From: Phoronis australis
Taxonomy: Eukaryota; Phoronida; Phoronidae
Assembly (NCBI GenBank): GCA_002633005.1
Contig: NMRA01000547.1
Span: 1-61,001, forward strand
Direction of reading: 5' to 3'
Length of the DNA stretch: 61,001 nt
The position numbers were made by a program, and so were the translations under genes. The notes under the pieces were generated by a model that saw nothing but the letters and a program-made list of their open reading frames with translations, did not search any database and had not been told where the DNA came from. This document shows positions 1 to 9,440 of this stretch, in pieces; within the stretch, counting starts at the first letter, position 1; every line of letters begins with the position of its first letter.

Positions 1-743
1 TCACTTGTTACTGGATGTCATGCTTTCTGGGCTCAACTCTTGTTATTGTATGTTGTTTTTTTGTAATAAACATAAAAAACTGATTACTGGAGACTGTAGT
101 CCCTGTGGAACGATGTACACGTTTAAACTCTATGTATTTAAAATGACGTGAGGCGAATTTTGCTTTGAGTAGGAAGTTTTTATAACTAACGCTAAAAATT
201 TAAGTTATAGATTGAAGTGATGGTTATTGTCGTCAGCAACCCTTCTTGTTTTCATCCATTCCTGCAATGTTTGAGCAAATGAAGGCAAATTTCGTGGAGA
301 ATGCCAATCGCATTTGCATTTAAGCAGCCAGGAGTGAGCACAAAAAGAAAACTGGTAGTAGCCAAAAGTTAACTATTAGTAATCTGAGCTTAAATGCCAG
401 AGTAAGCTACTGACTCCTACCAGACATAGTAAGAGTGTATATTATTAATTATATTACCACAATTCTTGACCTATTTATATCCCCACAACACATATTTATA
501 TTGCCACATTACTTGACCTAATTCAGCATATTGCTTGTGAGTGCTTGACCTGTGATTGCTTTTGTCTTCACATGTTCAAACTGTAATAAGCAGCTGCAAC
601 TGATGCCATTAAGTTGTAGGTGCCTTAGGGAATGATTCTGATCAAGAGTTTGTTATGACATTCAAACTGACTCCCATGCATGTCTCTTCATGTTCCTAAA
701 GACTTGAGAGGTGTCACACTTGTTGTTCATTTGTTGTTTTCAG
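1..743. other. Non-coding AT-rich stretch before CutA exon
   Basis: No open frame or element is recognisable here. A loose direct repeat of about 50 bp lies around 470-535 (two versions of a unit with ATATT, CCACA and TTGACCTA). The end of the stretch (about 725-743) is T-rich and finishes in TTTTCAG, a good splice acceptor for the following exon, so at least the right half is probably intron of the CutA-like gene. Confidence 0.5.
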
Positions 744-803
744 CACCCTCGTTGAGCAGAAGTTGGCAGGCTGTGTACAAATCATCCCTAACATGATCTC
801 AGT
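744..803 (+). CDS. CUTA: Internal exon of a CutA-family (divalent ion tolerance) protein
   Basis: The 60-bp exon is bounded by a TTTTCAG acceptor and a GTGAGT donor. Reading from the second base gives TLVEQKLAGCVQIIPNMIS, with GT left over to start the next codon. This matches the conserved CutA core, where animal members have a stretch of the type VEKxLAACVNxIPQITS immediately before a Tyr-x-Trp-x-Gly segment. CutA proteins are small trimeric ferredoxin-like proteins linked to metal tolerance and, in animals, to membrane anchoring of acetylcholinesterase. The preceding exon lies outside the window. The next exon (YEWKG-type segment) was not found downstream, where repeats begin at 1795 and a contig join sits at 3451. 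The family call rests on 19 residues plus splice sites. It could be a pseudogene remnant, though no lesion is visible. Confidence 0.7.
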
Positions 804-1794
804 GTGAGTCTCACATCATTTTTATGACTGAAAAGGCATTTTTGGATTTGTTAATTTAATTTTACTTTTTGAAGTTACGCATTATCTTTGAGTTGAGCTA
901 TGAAGCAATCTACACTACTGTGTTCTTGTGATTTCAATTTACGTATCACCTATTCTGGCCTTAAGCCAGTCAGACATTCACTGAAATTAAGATGATTCCT
1001 ATTATAATCAATTAAATAGACAGAGACATTCCATAAGCGCACAAAAAGATTAAGAGCAATTCCATATAAAAACCAGATGGTAGGCTATATATGCAAAATC
1101 ACCATTTTTTTGAAACTTAGCACATCAGCTGGCCTTGTCAAAAGAAACCTGAGCCTGATTTTTTAAGAGTTTCTAAGTTTTTTTTAACCCTTTTTATGAC
1201 CACTTTGTACTTTTTCTGAAAAATAGCAAATGAAAATACTGGGAACAAGGTGACTTTTTGTCAGCAACAACACATCATCGATTCAGGCTATTGAAAAAAT
1301 AACTATATAGCAGAAAGAAGAAAGAATAACACACAAGAAAAATTAGTTCGAATGTATTTATCGATTTTTCATGTCCTCCCATTTTAGCTTACAAAAATGT
1401 CATTTCCACTGCTTATTATTAAGGCCATTTTTACGCATTTTTATCGCTCTCCTAAATCTATATCGGATTCTTTTGGAACATGAGTTAACATCCATCTGTT
1501 ACTGCTGTCCTTGTTCAGCCCAATGCAAGAATAAAATATCTTCAGTCTCTTTCATAGTTTTGTGCGGTCATGTTTTTACACAACTCACATATTTTTCTGC
1601 CAATCTGTAACTGTCAGATTAAAAGTCTCTAGGACGCACTACACGATTGTGCAATTATCTATCGACCAAGATGCCAAATAGAACAAATATCATTCGTTTT
1701 GCTACATCAGTGACGAAGGAGATCTTGGGAAGCTGTATGAGAGATTTTTTCTTCGCGGATTTTCAGTTTTGCTGTTGCAAAAATAAAAATCTAA
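804..1794. other. Presumed intron / intergenic DNA
   Basis: This stretch is AT-rich and begins with the splice donor of the CutA exon. No coding frame of recognisable family, no terminal repeats and no further CutA exon were seen on either strand. A 79-residue open frame at 1371-1610 has no recognisable content. The right boundary is where similarity to 5015 onward begins abruptly. Confidence 0.4.
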
Positions 1795-2652
1795 GTCTGT
1801 TGACCTCAAAAGTGTGAATGACCTGAAGATTAGATAACTGATACTACAGAAAGTGTTTTGATTACTGATGTGTTCAATCAAATGATGTAAAATTAGCTGA
1901 ACTAGAAAGTTGGAAACAAAACGATGTTTATAGTGAAGTGCCAGATGATCATGGTCAGAAACGGGTGTGGTTCCAAAGGCCTGATTAGTTGCTAGAGGTT
2001 TTAAAGAATTTCAAAATGACCTAAGCGGCACTTCACAGAATTGATATTTTCGGGAGAAATCAGTCACGTTGGAAAACGGGGGGAAATATGTCAGAGGTTG
2101 ATCGTGCTGTATTTTACAGGACAAATGATAGAAATGAGGTCTATGGTATACTCGCATGCCATGTTGATTTTGTATGGGGAGGTACAGAAGAGTTTGAGAC
2201 TGTTATTTCCACAATTAGATCAAATTTTAAGGTTGGCAAAGAGAATAGCGATGATAATAGGATAACTTTGCATAAGAATAAATATACAGACGATTTGTTG
2301 CAAATTGATGTTAGTGCTAGTAGAGCTAGTGAACAGGATTCTGTGCTGACGTGAGAATGAGAAGCATGCTCTTAGGTCCAAAGTTGGGCAATTGTTGTGG
2401 TTAGCGCACCAAAATAGACCAGACTTACTGTTTGATGTTAGTGCTGTGGCAAGCAATATTAAATGTTGTACTGTAAAAGACATATTGACGGTAAACTACT
2501 AGCGGATTGTTTTACAAAACATTCAGCATCCTCTCTTGTACTGTGAAAAGTGTTAGAGACAGTCATGTTAGAATTGTAGTTAGAACATTAATTAAAACTA
2601 TATTAGATAGTTTTTGGTATATGGATGATCTTAAGGAAAAGAGAGTGGAATT
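1795..2652 (+). pseudogene. Copia pol remnant (RT end), copy 1
   Basis: Broken reading frames match the reverse-transcriptase half of the Copia element at 47770-48770. Recognisable pieces are YGILACHVD-FVWGGTEEFETVIS, split by indels, and the following stretch to SNIKCCTVKD. The catalytic HVDD motif of the fuller copy reads HVD-F here, so one catalytic aspartate codon is gone. About 210 bp of the RT core and the whole RNase H region have been deleted, joining 2500 directly to the last codons of pol. A premature stop follows VLT at 2353. The remnant is non-functional and shares all major deletions with copy 2, so the two copies arose by duplication of an already dead element. Confidence 0.8.
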
Positions 2653-2885
2653 TGATAACTATATTGGAATGTATTTATATCCTGTAGTTACATAATATTC
2701 TATCCTGTTGTTGTTTATGGTTTATTGGTTCCTGTCTTGTAGTAGTCAGTACTGTATTCAGTAGTCACATATTCCTAGTACCTATTGACTTCCTGTACAT
2801 TTCAGTATATACATACTATTATTTGTTGATATGAATACACTTTTAGTTTGACAGCCAACTGGACAACTTGTCTTTATCTCCAATG
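2653..2885 (+). repeat. Inferred Copia 3' LTR, copy 1
   Basis: A purine-rich run (AAGGAAAAGAGAGTGG) is followed by TGATAACT, the expected position of a Copia 3' LTR. The three copies in the window stay similar to about the CCAATGAC region and then diverge. The exact right end is uncertain and no paired 5' LTR survives. Confidence 0.4.
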
Positions 2886-3450
2886 ACTGAGCTAAGTGAT
2901 CGACAGGTCTTATAAAGACAATACCTCCCTTCCCAGATATAGGTCAATGTTACATAGTTACAAAACCCTAAAAACATAAATCCAAAAACCTTCCCTAGCA
3001 TCCTGGTTCACAGGTGTGGGAAAGAATTTTTGTATATCCAGCCGGAAAAAATAGACAAATAGAAAAATAGCACAAACAGAGCACAGTTTGATCTGAGCTT
3101 CGAGTTTAATACAGAAAAGATATGTACCAAGGGTAAGTCAGAGCCACACCAGCGCAGAGGCACTATAAGTAACAGACAATAAAGCCTGCCAAGACTTGCC
3201 ATAATCAAATCCCTGTTACAGAGATAACAAAAAGGAAAAACAGGGTAAAAACAATAAGGCGCTGGTATTAACATCTAACATTGGCCAATGAGGATACTTA
3301 TATAGTCACTAGACACAAAGTACTGGGATGTAGTTACGCTGTAAATTTTCTCCATGGTTCTTCCTTGCTTTTCCGTACCTCCAACCAAATCATATCAGGA
3401 GCTTCCTTGATGCGAGTGAACATCTTCTGCTGCTTTTTCAAATCATAGGC
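2886..3450 (-). repeat. LINE-derived flank of Copia, copy 1, cut at the N
   Basis: This stretch is the duplicate of 6116-6671. Its last ~110 bp read on the minus strand as the C-terminal part of an L1-type ORF1 protein (LKKQQKMFTRIKEAPDMIW, basic and aromatic). The reading stops at the N because the sequence ends. Between the Copia LTR and this fragment no coding sequence was recognised. Confidence 0.55.
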
Positions 3451-3451
3451 N
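3451..3451. other. Single ambiguous base at an apparent contig join
   Basis: The only N in the window sits exactly between sequence equivalent to 6671 on its left and Copia protease-end sequence (KIDLKES region, matching 46240) on its right. Neither side continues into the other in the intact copies. This is best read as a scaffold join. Confidence 0.85.
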
Positions 3452-4548
3452 ACAAAAATTGACCTAAAGGAGAGCCGAGCGTCAATGTTAGGTCAAGATG
3501 TACCTATTAAACACACACCATGTGGACATATGTGTGTGAATATCAGCAGTGTACCACAGAAAGAAGAGACTGCAGAGGGTGAGTTTTTCTTCTCAGATGA
3601 TAAGAATTTGAGTGTTAATCAGAAGTCAAAGATGCTTATGAAATTACATTGTGAATTTGGACATGCAACTTGTGATAGAATTAAGCAATTGTTGAAGTGT
3701 GCAGACATCAATGATGAGAATGTGTTTACATTGTTGAATGACATAATCGAGAAATGTGAGACATGTCTAAAATTCAAGAAGCCAAGTCCTAGAGCAGTTG
3801 TTGGCTTGCCACTTGCAAGTGATTTTAATCAGACTGTGGCAACCGATTTGCACCAGTTCGGTCCAAATTTGTGGTATTTACACATCATTGATGAATTCAC
3901 ACGCTTTAGTTCTGGGTGTATAATGCGTTGTAAGAAAGCAAGTGTATTTGTTGACAATTTCATTAAGCACTGGATCTGTATTTTTGGGGCACCTCAACGA
4001 TTGTTCTATGATAGTGGGGGAGAGAATTCAATAATGATGAAGTTAGGGATATGGAAAAGAATTTTAACATAGAAGTACTGACCCTCTCGGCATATTCCCC
4101 CTGGTCTAATGGTACTCTAGGAGGAAACAACATGATGTTGACTGATATTCTGGAAAAATTGAGATCAAGTCATAATCTTGATTGGGAAACAGCATTGGCA
4201 TGGGCCTTAATGGCTAAAAATTCATTGCACAATACATATGGTTTTAGTCCGTATCAGCTGGTTTTCGGGAGAAGTCCAAATTTGCCATCAGCTTAGACTG
4301 ATAATCCCCCTGCATTGGAGGGCACAACCATGAGTGAAAAAGTTGGTAATCACATCAATGCAATGTATGCATCAAGAGCTGCTTTTGCTAAAGTGGAAAG
4401 TTCGGAAAAGATTAGAAGAGCGTTAAAGAAAGAAACACGATCAGTTACTAATTCTTGTGATACTGGGGAAAAAGTGTACTGCAAAAGAACTGGTTTTTTG
4501 AATGGAACGGTCCTGGCATTGTTATTGGAAGAGATGGCTCTACTATAA
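3452..4548 (+). pseudogene. Copia GAG-pre-integrase and integrase, copy 2
   Basis: The order is protease tail (KIDLKE), a GAG-pre-integrase zinc module (LHCEFGHATCDRIKQLL ... CETCLKF) and a DDE integrase core. The first aspartate lies in ATDLHQFGPNLWY and the second in YDSGGEN. The third catalytic residue should be a glutamate in the segment SPWSNGTLE, but here the segment reads NGTLGG, so the glutamate has become glycine. Frameshifts at about 4060 and stops at 4294 and 4546 break the frame. The fuller copy at 45985-47464 has the glutamate. The fragment is clearly dead. It is 5'-truncated by the contig join, so its true left end is unknown. Confidence 0.85.
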
Positions 4549-5725
4549 TTATCAAACATGTGGATTCTATTATGAGAGTTAATGAAACCAGATTACAAAA
4601 AGCTATCCCTGAAGTTTCGGCTAATGAGGGTCATGGGAGTAAAAATGATGAGATTTCAGAAACATCCACCTGAGAATGTTTAGCAAATAATTATGAGGAT
4701 GATGATGATGAAATACCTGTTAGCAGTTTGCCTGAAGGAGAGGCAGGAAATAATCCTGAATCAGTGGGAACACATGAAACAGACTCTGATAACTCCAGTT
4801 CTGAGAATCAAATGAGCACCAATGGGGTTGACACAGCACCCAATGTCCCTTATCAGGTATTAAAATCAGGACAAATAATTACTTACAGGCACAGTGATGA
4901 CAACTATGCAATAGGAGCTGTGGTCATGAGCAGAGCTACTAAGGCTTCTGGTAAAAACAACAGCTGGTATAATTTAAACATTACAAGTCGGGATGAGTTA
5001 GAGGGAGCAACTTTGTCTGTTGACCTCAAAAGTGTGAATGACCTGAAGATTAGATAACTGATACTACAGAAAGTGTTTTGATTACTGATGTGTTCAATCA
5101 AATGATGTAAAATTAGCTGAACTAGAAAGTTGGAAACAAAACGATGTTTATAGTGAAGTGCCAGATGATCATGGTCAGAAACGGGTGTGGTTCCAAAGGC
5201 CTGATTAGTTGCTAGAGGTTTTAAAGAATTTCAAAATGACCTAAGCGGCACTTCACAGAATTGATATTTTCGGGTGAAATCAGTCACGTTGGAAAACGGG
5301 GGGAAATATGTCAGAGGTTGATCCTGCTGTATTTTACAGGACAAATGATAGAAATGAGGTTTATGGTATACTCGCATGCCATGTTGATTTTGTATGGGGA
5401 GGTACAGAAGAGTTTGAGACTGTTATTTCCACAATTAGATCAAATTTTAAAGTTGGCAAAGAGAATAGCGATGATAATAGGATAACTTTGCATAAGAATA
5501 AATATACAGACGATTTGTTGCAAATTGATGTTAGTGCTAGTAGAGCTAGTGAACAGGATTCTGCGCTGACTGAGAATGAGAAGCATGCTCTTAGGTCCAA
5601 AGTTGGGCAATTGTTGTGGTTAGCGCACCGAAATAGACCAGACTTACTGTTTGATGTTAGTGCTGTGGCAAGCAATATTAAATGTTGTACTGTAAAAGAC
5701 ATATTGACGGTAAACTACTAGCGGA
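4549..5725 (+). pseudogene. Copia linker and RT remnant, copy 2
   Basis: It continues the integrase fragment. An acidic Ser/Asn-rich linker at 4728-4850 is followed by the segment NNSWYNLNITS that precedes RT in this family. RT itself survives only as its C-terminal half (5308-5721), with HVD-F in place of HVDD. The deletion between 5239 and 5241 removes about 210 bp present at 48042-48250. A second deletion near 5720 removes the RNase H domain and joins the frame to the last pol codons, read as CFTKHSASSL in another frame. From 5015 the sequence is duplicated at 1795. Confidence 0.8.
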
Positions 5726-5885
5726 TTGTTTTACAAAACATTCAGCATCCTCTCTTGTACTGTGAAAAGTGTTAGAGACAGTCATGTTAGAATTGTAGTT
5801 AGAACATTAATTGTATACATGTTACTACAACTATATTAGATAGTTTTTGGTATATGGATGATCTTAAGGAAAAGAGAGTGGAATT

Positions 5886-6115
5886 TGATAACTATATTGG
5901 AATGTGTTTATATCCTGTAGTTACATAATATTCTATCCTGTTGTTGTTTATGGTTTATTGGTTCCTGTCTTGTAGTAGTCAGTACTGTATTAGTCATGTA
6001 TTCCTAGTACCTATTGACTTCCTGTACATTTCTGTGTATACATACTATTATTTGTTGATATGAATACACTTTTAGTTTGACAGCCAACTGGGCAACTTGT
6101 CTTTATCTCCAATGA
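5886..6115 (+). repeat. Inferred Copia 3' LTR, copy 2
   Basis: TGATAACT follows a purine-rich tract (AAGGAAAAGAGAGTGG) as in the other copies. Similarity to the third copy fades around CAATGAC near 6115. The sequence that follows is LINE-derived, so the Copia element appears to have landed in, or next to, a LINE. Confidence 0.4.
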
Positions 6116-6554
6116 CTGAGCTAAGTGATAGACAGGTCTTATAAAGACAATACCTCCCTTCCCAGATATAGGTCAATGTTACATAGTTACAAAACCCAAA
6201 AAACATAAATCCAAAAACCTTCCCTAGCATTCTGGTTCACAGGTGTGGGAAAGAATTTTTGTATATCCAGCCGGAAAAAATAGACAAATAGAAAAATAGC
6301 ACAACAGTTTGATCTGAGCTTCGAGTTTAATACAGAAAAGATATGTACCAAGGGTAAGTCAGAGCCACACCAGCGCAGAGGCACTATAAATAACAGACAA
6401 TAAAGCCTGCCAAGACTTGCCATAATCAAATCCCTGTTACAGAGATAACAAAAAGGAAAAACAGGGTAAAAACAATAAGGCGCTGGTATTAACATCTAAC
6501 ATTGGCCAATGAGGATACTTATATAGTCACTAGACACAAAGTACTGGGATGTAG
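6116..6554 (-). other. Probable LINE inter-ORF sequence, nothing coding
   Basis: On the minus strand this follows the stop codon of the ORF1 fragment, where an L1-type element would have its inter-ORF spacer or the start of ORF2. I could not read an endonuclease motif in any frame. The 102-residue open frame at 6187-6495 is hydrophobic and unlike known LINE proteins. Confidence 0.35.
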
Positions 6555-6733
6555 TTACGCTGTAAATTTTCTCCATGGTTCTTCCTTGCTTTTCCGTACC
6601 TCCAACCAAATCATATCAGGAGCTTCCTTGATGCGAGTGAACATCTTCTGCTGCTTTTTCAAATCATAGGCAATGTGCGCCAGCTCTCCTCTCTTATACT
6701 TTATCAATGGCGGCTGCAGTGAGGTCGGTACGG
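6555..6733 (-). pseudogene. L1-type LINE ORF1, C-terminal part
   Basis: The minus-strand reading continues the ORF1 fragment that lies on the other side of the solo LTR. It runs from the TSD into a segment with LAHIAYDLKKQQKMFTRIKE and a final WLEVRKSKEEPWRKF before the stop. In L1-type ORF1 proteins the C-terminal domain after the RRM has this basic helical character and contributes to RNA binding. A one- or two-base frameshift lies about 40 bp after the insertion point (near 6690), so the gene was damaged independently of the LTR insertion. Confidence 0.65.
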
Positions 6734-7348
6734 TGTCATGTTTTTCCCCATGTGTGGGTGGGCGCATGAAGTTACAGACCGGTGCTAATAGTTTTCAGTG
6801 CGATGATTGACAGAAGACTGGTTCGAGTTAATCCTTTATTAATCCCGACCATGCGTTCACAAGCCTACTCAAACAAAACATCCAACGTAATGTCTGTATG
6901 CTCCAGCCAATGCTGCGAAGCCTTGACTTGTGATGAACTTCTGAGACACGTTCAGCAACTGTTACACTCGTTGATTCAATAACCTGCTGTCTCTATAGCT
7001 GGCTCTCTATTGATTGTCGCTGTAACTGCTGATTCTCTTCACTGCAACTCAACTGTAATTCTCCTAATTAACTTTCTTGAACTTCTGATGAACTGACTTG
7101 ATCTGACTAACACAAACCCGTGCTTTTGTATTTATAGCCTAATGCATTGTTCTGGAACTTTACATCAATTCAAGCACATTCTAGAACTTTCCTGAATCTA
7201 CCCAACCATTCTACAAACATGTACTAGTCTCTAGAATATTCCAGACTGCATTAATTACTGTCATGCTAGAGTCTTCTATAAAGTTGCCAATCAAACAGAA
7301 TAACAAAACAAAATACAACTAAAAATACTGTCAGACTATATTCTGACA
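6734..7348 (-). mobile_element. Solo Ty3/Gypsy LTR with 5-bp target duplication
   Basis: The sequence begins TGTCATGTTTTTCCCC and ends TATATTCTGACA, so the ends are the inverted pair TGTCA/TGACA. TACGG flanks it on both sides (6729-6733 and 7349-7353), a perfect 5-bp target duplication. It is similar along its length to the LTR at 43207-43938, which sits next to a minus-strand Gypsy integrase; the strand is assigned from that. No internal sequence is present, so this is a solo LTR left by recombination between two LTRs. It is 117 bp shorter than the other copy. The difference lies near its right end, where the other copy has an extra AGTCTTCTAGAAAGTTCC-type repeat. Confidence 0.9.
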
Positions 7349-8097
7349 TACGGACGGCAAGACCCTTCTCTCTCAACTTTGATCCTGCAGCTAGAATGTT
7401 GTTTCGGTCACTCATCACCACAAATTTAACAATAATTGCTCTTGGAGCATCTGGTTTTCTGGACTGCTGAGGTTTCGGCAATCTGTGGCAGTTAGAAAAC
7501 ATGAGTGAGTTCACATAACTGTGCTTAAGTAGAAGTTTTTCTTCTATGAAGTCTTTGACTACCTGCTTTACATTTTCACTGGTTCTGTCACCAATGGGGT
7601 CATTTATACCATAGAACAAGACATTATATCTCCTAGACCTCCATTCATCATAAGCCAAACGTTTTTGCAAACTGTACACGTGGTCAAGCCTACGGAGGTT
7701 TGCCTCTTGAATGTTATTTTCCGCTGTGTCTAGTCTGTTAGAAATAAATTCTTGAGAGGTTTCTAAATCCAACATTCTATTCTCAACCTTAGAAAATCAA
7801 TCAGAGAACAATGCTTCCAAACGGGTAGTTGACTCGATAATTAGCGACTTCAATTCAGGCAAAGCTACCTTTCCCTCTGAATCTGAGCGCAGTTCCAGAG
7901 TGGAAACTGTCATGTCGGCCTCACAGTCACTGGCAATATCAACAATATTAGAGCTTTTACAGGATGAAGCGTTTTCCTCAGCATTCGTTTCTCTTGTATT
8001 GTGCTTTGTGAACGAAGTGCTTTTCGTTGACTCTTTCCCAGCATGTTTTTCAAAATTTTTGGCAAAATTCCCAGGTGGACCGATTAGAACGCCTTCA
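7349..8097 (-). pseudogene. L1-type LINE ORF1, N-terminal and RRM-like part
   Basis: On the minus strand the frame runs through a Ser/Thr-rich N-terminus (about 8090-7850) and a heptad-like helical region around NRLDTAENNIQEANLRRLD (coiled coil). The RRM-type core follows, with RRYNVLFYGI, the hallmark start of this domain in L1-like ORF1 proteins, and later RAIIVKFVVMSDRNNIL. ORF1 proteins form RNA-binding trimers that chaperone the LINE RNA. One in-frame TGA (complement of 7797-7799) interrupts the coiled coil. The frame is cut at 7353 by the solo LTR and resumes at 6733. The 5' end merges into the degenerate repeat at about 8100, with no start codon recognised. Confidence 0.75.
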
Positions 8098-8099
8098 TA

Positions 8100-9440
8100 A
8101 GTTGAAACCAGAACCGGAAGTCCTTAGAATGACTTGGTTGACTGATAGGTGGACGCCAGAAAACATAATCGAAAACAGCAAAAATGGCCGCTAGGTGGCC
8201 CAAAGTACCTTGATTATATCCGAAAAAAGGGAGGATAGCATCATCTCACCAATAGAAGACCGTATTCAAAATTTTATGAAAATCTGTTGAGGACCTTTGA
8301 AGAAACAGAGATAAACGTAAAACTAAAATTGCCACCAGGGGGAATACCAGTAGTCAGATCCAAAATCATCGTTGTCCGTTGTCAACATCATATAAATACA
8401 CGTCTTAAATTTAATAAAGACCCTGCAAACGGTTTAGGAGATACAGCCATGGGCGCAAAAAAACTGCCACTAGGAGGCCCCAAAGCAGTCGAAGTCATCA
8501 GAAAATAGTCAGCCGTCCACTTCATAGTAAAAACATACATGCCAATTTTCACAATGATCCTGAAAGCGGTTTGGTTGATAGAGGGGCAGACGCCAAAAAA
8601 CACACTCGAAAACAGTAAAAATGGCCACTAGGTAGTGCAAACTAGGTCAAATCCATCTGAACAGGAAAAGACAGTGTCCCCTCACAAACAGAAGCCTGTA
8701 CGCCAAATTTTATGAGAATACGTTGAGGACCTTTGAAGATACAGAAGTAAACATCACAAACCACAAAGGTAAACGTGAAAAAATAAAATTGCCAATAGGT
8801 GGCACACTAGTTGTCAGATCTGTCCAAAAGTCGTCGTCCATGAACATCATATAAATGCACTTACTAAATTTAGTACAGATGCTGCAAACGGTTTAGAACA
8901 TATATCTATAGGCGCAAAAAAACAAAGCTGCCACCAGGAGGCGCCACAGCAGTCGAAGTCGTTGGAAAATCATCGTCAACCGTCCTCTTCATAGTAACAA
9001 CATACATGCCAATTTTCACAATAATGCTTAGAGCGGTTTGGTTGATACTGGGGTGGACGTCAAAAAAGCAGACACGAAAACAGTAAAAATGGCCACTAGG
9101 TAGTGCAAACTACGTCGAATCCATCTGAAAACTAAAGGATACCGTCGTCTCAATAATAAATGCCTATATACCAAATTTTAGGAAAATCCTTTGAGGACCT
9201 TTGAAGATACAGAGATAAACGTGAAAAAATAAAATTGCCACTAGGGGGCACACCGGTAGTTGGATCTGTCCAAAAGTTCGCTAATACCGTCCCATCCATG
9301 AAAGGAAAACATGTGCAAAATTTCATGAACATACGTCAATCAGTTTTGGAGATAGAGCAGCGGATGCCGGACGGACGCCGCCCAGACGGACGCAGATGAC
9401 ATCATAATGCGTCCACATATAAATATGTAGGCGCATAAAA
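8100..9440 (+). repeat. Degenerate ~440-470-bp modular repeat, about 2.8 units
   Basis: The same landmarks recur in order: CGCC(A)n, ACTCGAAAACAGTAAAAATGG, CCACTAGGTGG, GAGGACCTTTGAAGA, ACAGAGATAAACG, AAAATTGCCA, GGGGG, then GGTTTAGGAGATACAGCC and GCCACCAGGAGGC. The CGCC landmark falls at 8154, 8591 and 9058, giving periods of 437 and 467 bp. The array ends in an imperfect palindrome at 9408-9436 (ATGCGTCCACATAT against its complement). The same modules occupy 55778-59245 and 60304-60540. Short open frames inside show no family resemblance. Confidence 0.8.

Larger units (their letters stand above)
1795..3450. repeat. Left copy of a 1.66-kb near-identical duplication
   Basis: The sequence matches 5015-6671 at a constant offset of 3220-3221 bp. 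I see only scattered substitutions and a few small indels, for example a 14-bp gap near 2590/5812 and small differences near 2755 and 3070. The copy contains the Copia remnant, its 3' LTR and then 560 bp of LINE-derived flank. It ends exactly at the single N at 3451, which suggests a contig end rather than a biological breakpoint. Confidence 0.9.
5015..6671. repeat. Right copy of the 1.66-kb near-identical duplication
   Basis: Partner of 1795-3450. Here the sequence continues on both sides: Copia pol on the left and the LINE ORF1 fragment on the right. This is therefore the copy whose context is complete. Confidence 0.9.

Noticed and set aside
7900-8508. Plus-strand open frames over the ORF1 and module region
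   Set aside because: They are shadows of the minus-strand LINE ORF1 or of the non-coding module repeat.
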